From CAZRWD01 sp964603785 (GTDB taxonomy: Bacteria; Fermentibacterota; Fermentibacteria; Fermentibacterales; Fermentibacteraceae), in the NCBI GenBank assembly GCA_964603785.1, contig CAZRWD010000004.1:1-64000 (forward strand): 64,000 bases of DNA, given 5' to 3'. Position 1 is the first letter of the stretch. Each line of letters opens with the position of its first letter. Shown piece after piece: positions 63,251 to 64,000 of the stretch. A program made the position numbers and the translations under genes. The notes beneath the pieces are model-generated. The model made no database searches. It saw only the letters and a program-made list of their open reading frames with translations, and was not told where the DNA came from.

Positions 63251-63949
63251 TCAGAATCCGATGTTAACCCCGCCGTACACCGAGCTGATGTTCCCCGAGC
63301 CCGCCTCGTCGCCAAGGGCCCTGGAGTACTTGTACTCGGCGAAGAAGCCCACGGGCAGCATGGCGGGCTGGAAGGTCGCCCCGAGCACTCCGTGCACCGA
63401 GGGGTGCACCTTGTCGTAGGGGTCGATCGGCGAGCCCTGGCCGGTCTGCTCCTGCACATACTGGATCAGCAGGTCGGCGTCGCTGACGATGATGTGTGCG
63501 CCGGCCCCGCCGCCCACATAGGGCTGCACGGGCAGGTTGCCCAGGGGCAGGTTCACCTTGAGCGTTGCCGCGAGATCGAGGTCGTGGAAGCTGGCCGTGT
63601 AGTTCTGGGCGAACTCGCTGAGCTCGGGGGACTGCCATCCCCAGTTGTCCTCGAGGTACTGGAGGAGCGAGTCGGAGCTTCCTCCCAGGTCGATGCCCTC
63701 CTCCTCCTCGATGTAGTTGAAGAGGTAGTCCTCGAGGGTGATGTCCGTGCTCGTCGAGGTGTACCCGGCGCTGAACTCGATGGCGACTATGTCCATGAGG
63801 GGGAAGAGGAACTGCCCGCCGAAGATCGGGTTGTCCGCCGATCCCCCGGTCCTGGGCTCGTTGCCCTGGTAGTACCCCACCCGGCCCCCGAACTTGGCCC
63901 CCGCGAGAGCGGTGGCGGCAATGACGAGAACGATAAGCAGGTTCTTCAA
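63251..63949 (-). CDS. Outer-membrane beta-barrel protein
   Basis: The protein has 232 aa from TTG 63949 behind GGAAGGAGGCCCGA. Signal peptide MKNLLIVLVIAATALAG. Strands alternate (KFGGRVGYYQG, DIVAIEFSAGYTSTSTDI, LDLAATLKVNLPLG, VQPYVGGGAGAHII, LPVGFFAEYKYSRALG) and the C-terminal strand ends in Phe (YGGVNIGF), as in OmpA/OmpW-like barrels. An acidic loop (YIEEEEGIDLG) is unusual. Confidence 0.78.
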   Translation of the reverse strand: MKNLLIVLVIAATALAGAKFGGRVGYYQGNEPRTGGSADNPIFGGQFLFPLMDIVAIEFSAGYTSTSTDITLEDYLFNYIEEEEGIDLGGSSDSLLQYLEDNWGWQSPELSEFAQNYTASFHDLDLAATLKVNLPLGNLPVQPYVGGGAGAHIIVSDADLLIQYVQEQTGQGSPIDPYDKVHPSVHGVLGATFQPAMLPVGFFAEYKYSRALGDEAGSGNISSVYGGVNIGF

Positions 63950-64000
63950 TCGGGCCTCCTTCCGACGATCGACAACATGGGCGCGAGCGCAATGCTCGTC

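Overview
The window is high-GC, densely coded bacterial DNA with about 70 protein genes and three tRNAs. I see no phage, insertion sequence, CRISPR array or rRNA. Many products carry a Sec signal peptide and a C-terminal FlgD-like/type IX-style sorting domain (NPF/NPS...LEVYDLSGR...GIYVLR). With outer-membrane barrels and a Na+-pumping methylmalonyl-CoA decarboxylase, this suggests an uncultured anaerobic lineage of the FCB group (Fermentibacteria-like). That placement is inference; no marker gene here settles it.

Layout. 0.3-5.9 kb: an exported protein with an in-frame UGA, a NapH-like membrane iron-sulfur protein, a large surface protein and an NSS Na+ symporter. 5.9-11.3 kb: a tight minus-strand operon of four exported 4Fe-4S ferredoxin-type proteins, an outer-membrane beta-barrel, a CcdA-like membrane protein and a CitD-CitE fusion. 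11.7-15.1 kb: racemase, acetyltransferase, RNA methylase, epimerase. 15.1-20.6 kb: methylmalonyl-CoA pathway and Na+-translocating decarboxylase. 20.7-31.8 kb: PRPP synthetase, MsrB-MsrA fusion, transglutaminase-like surface protein, a lone pseudopilin, a second UGA protein, TadA, Xaa-Pro peptidase, nitroreductase, Hsp20. 32-37 kb: TldD/TldE and a degenerate ABC pair. 37.2-39.8 kb: an ArsR-controlled operon of cysteine-rich proteins and an ABC exporter. 40-55.6 kb: barrels, surface proteins, an RCC1-like propeller, a third UGA protein, an SSF symporter, a two-component system and SecDF. 55.6-61 kb: Isc genes, acyltransferase, inositol phosphatase. 61-64 kb: two tandem UGA-containing propeller proteins and a barrel.

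The main discovery candidate is a set of five predicted secreted selenoproteins in two unrelated families (269, 28509 complement, 46516; and 62014 and 63143 complement). Each reads through one UGA at a position conserved within its family. The UGA follows a cysteine (CxxU, CxU or CU) and is followed at fixed spacing by a hairpin with a G-rich loop. The hairpins show compensatory base changes between paralogues, as expected for bacterial SECIS elements. UGA ends many other genes here, so it is not simply reassigned. No Sec-insertion genes lie in the window. The second candidate is the exported ferredoxin/beta-barrel operon, which looks like a heme-free counterpart of porin-cytochrome conduits.
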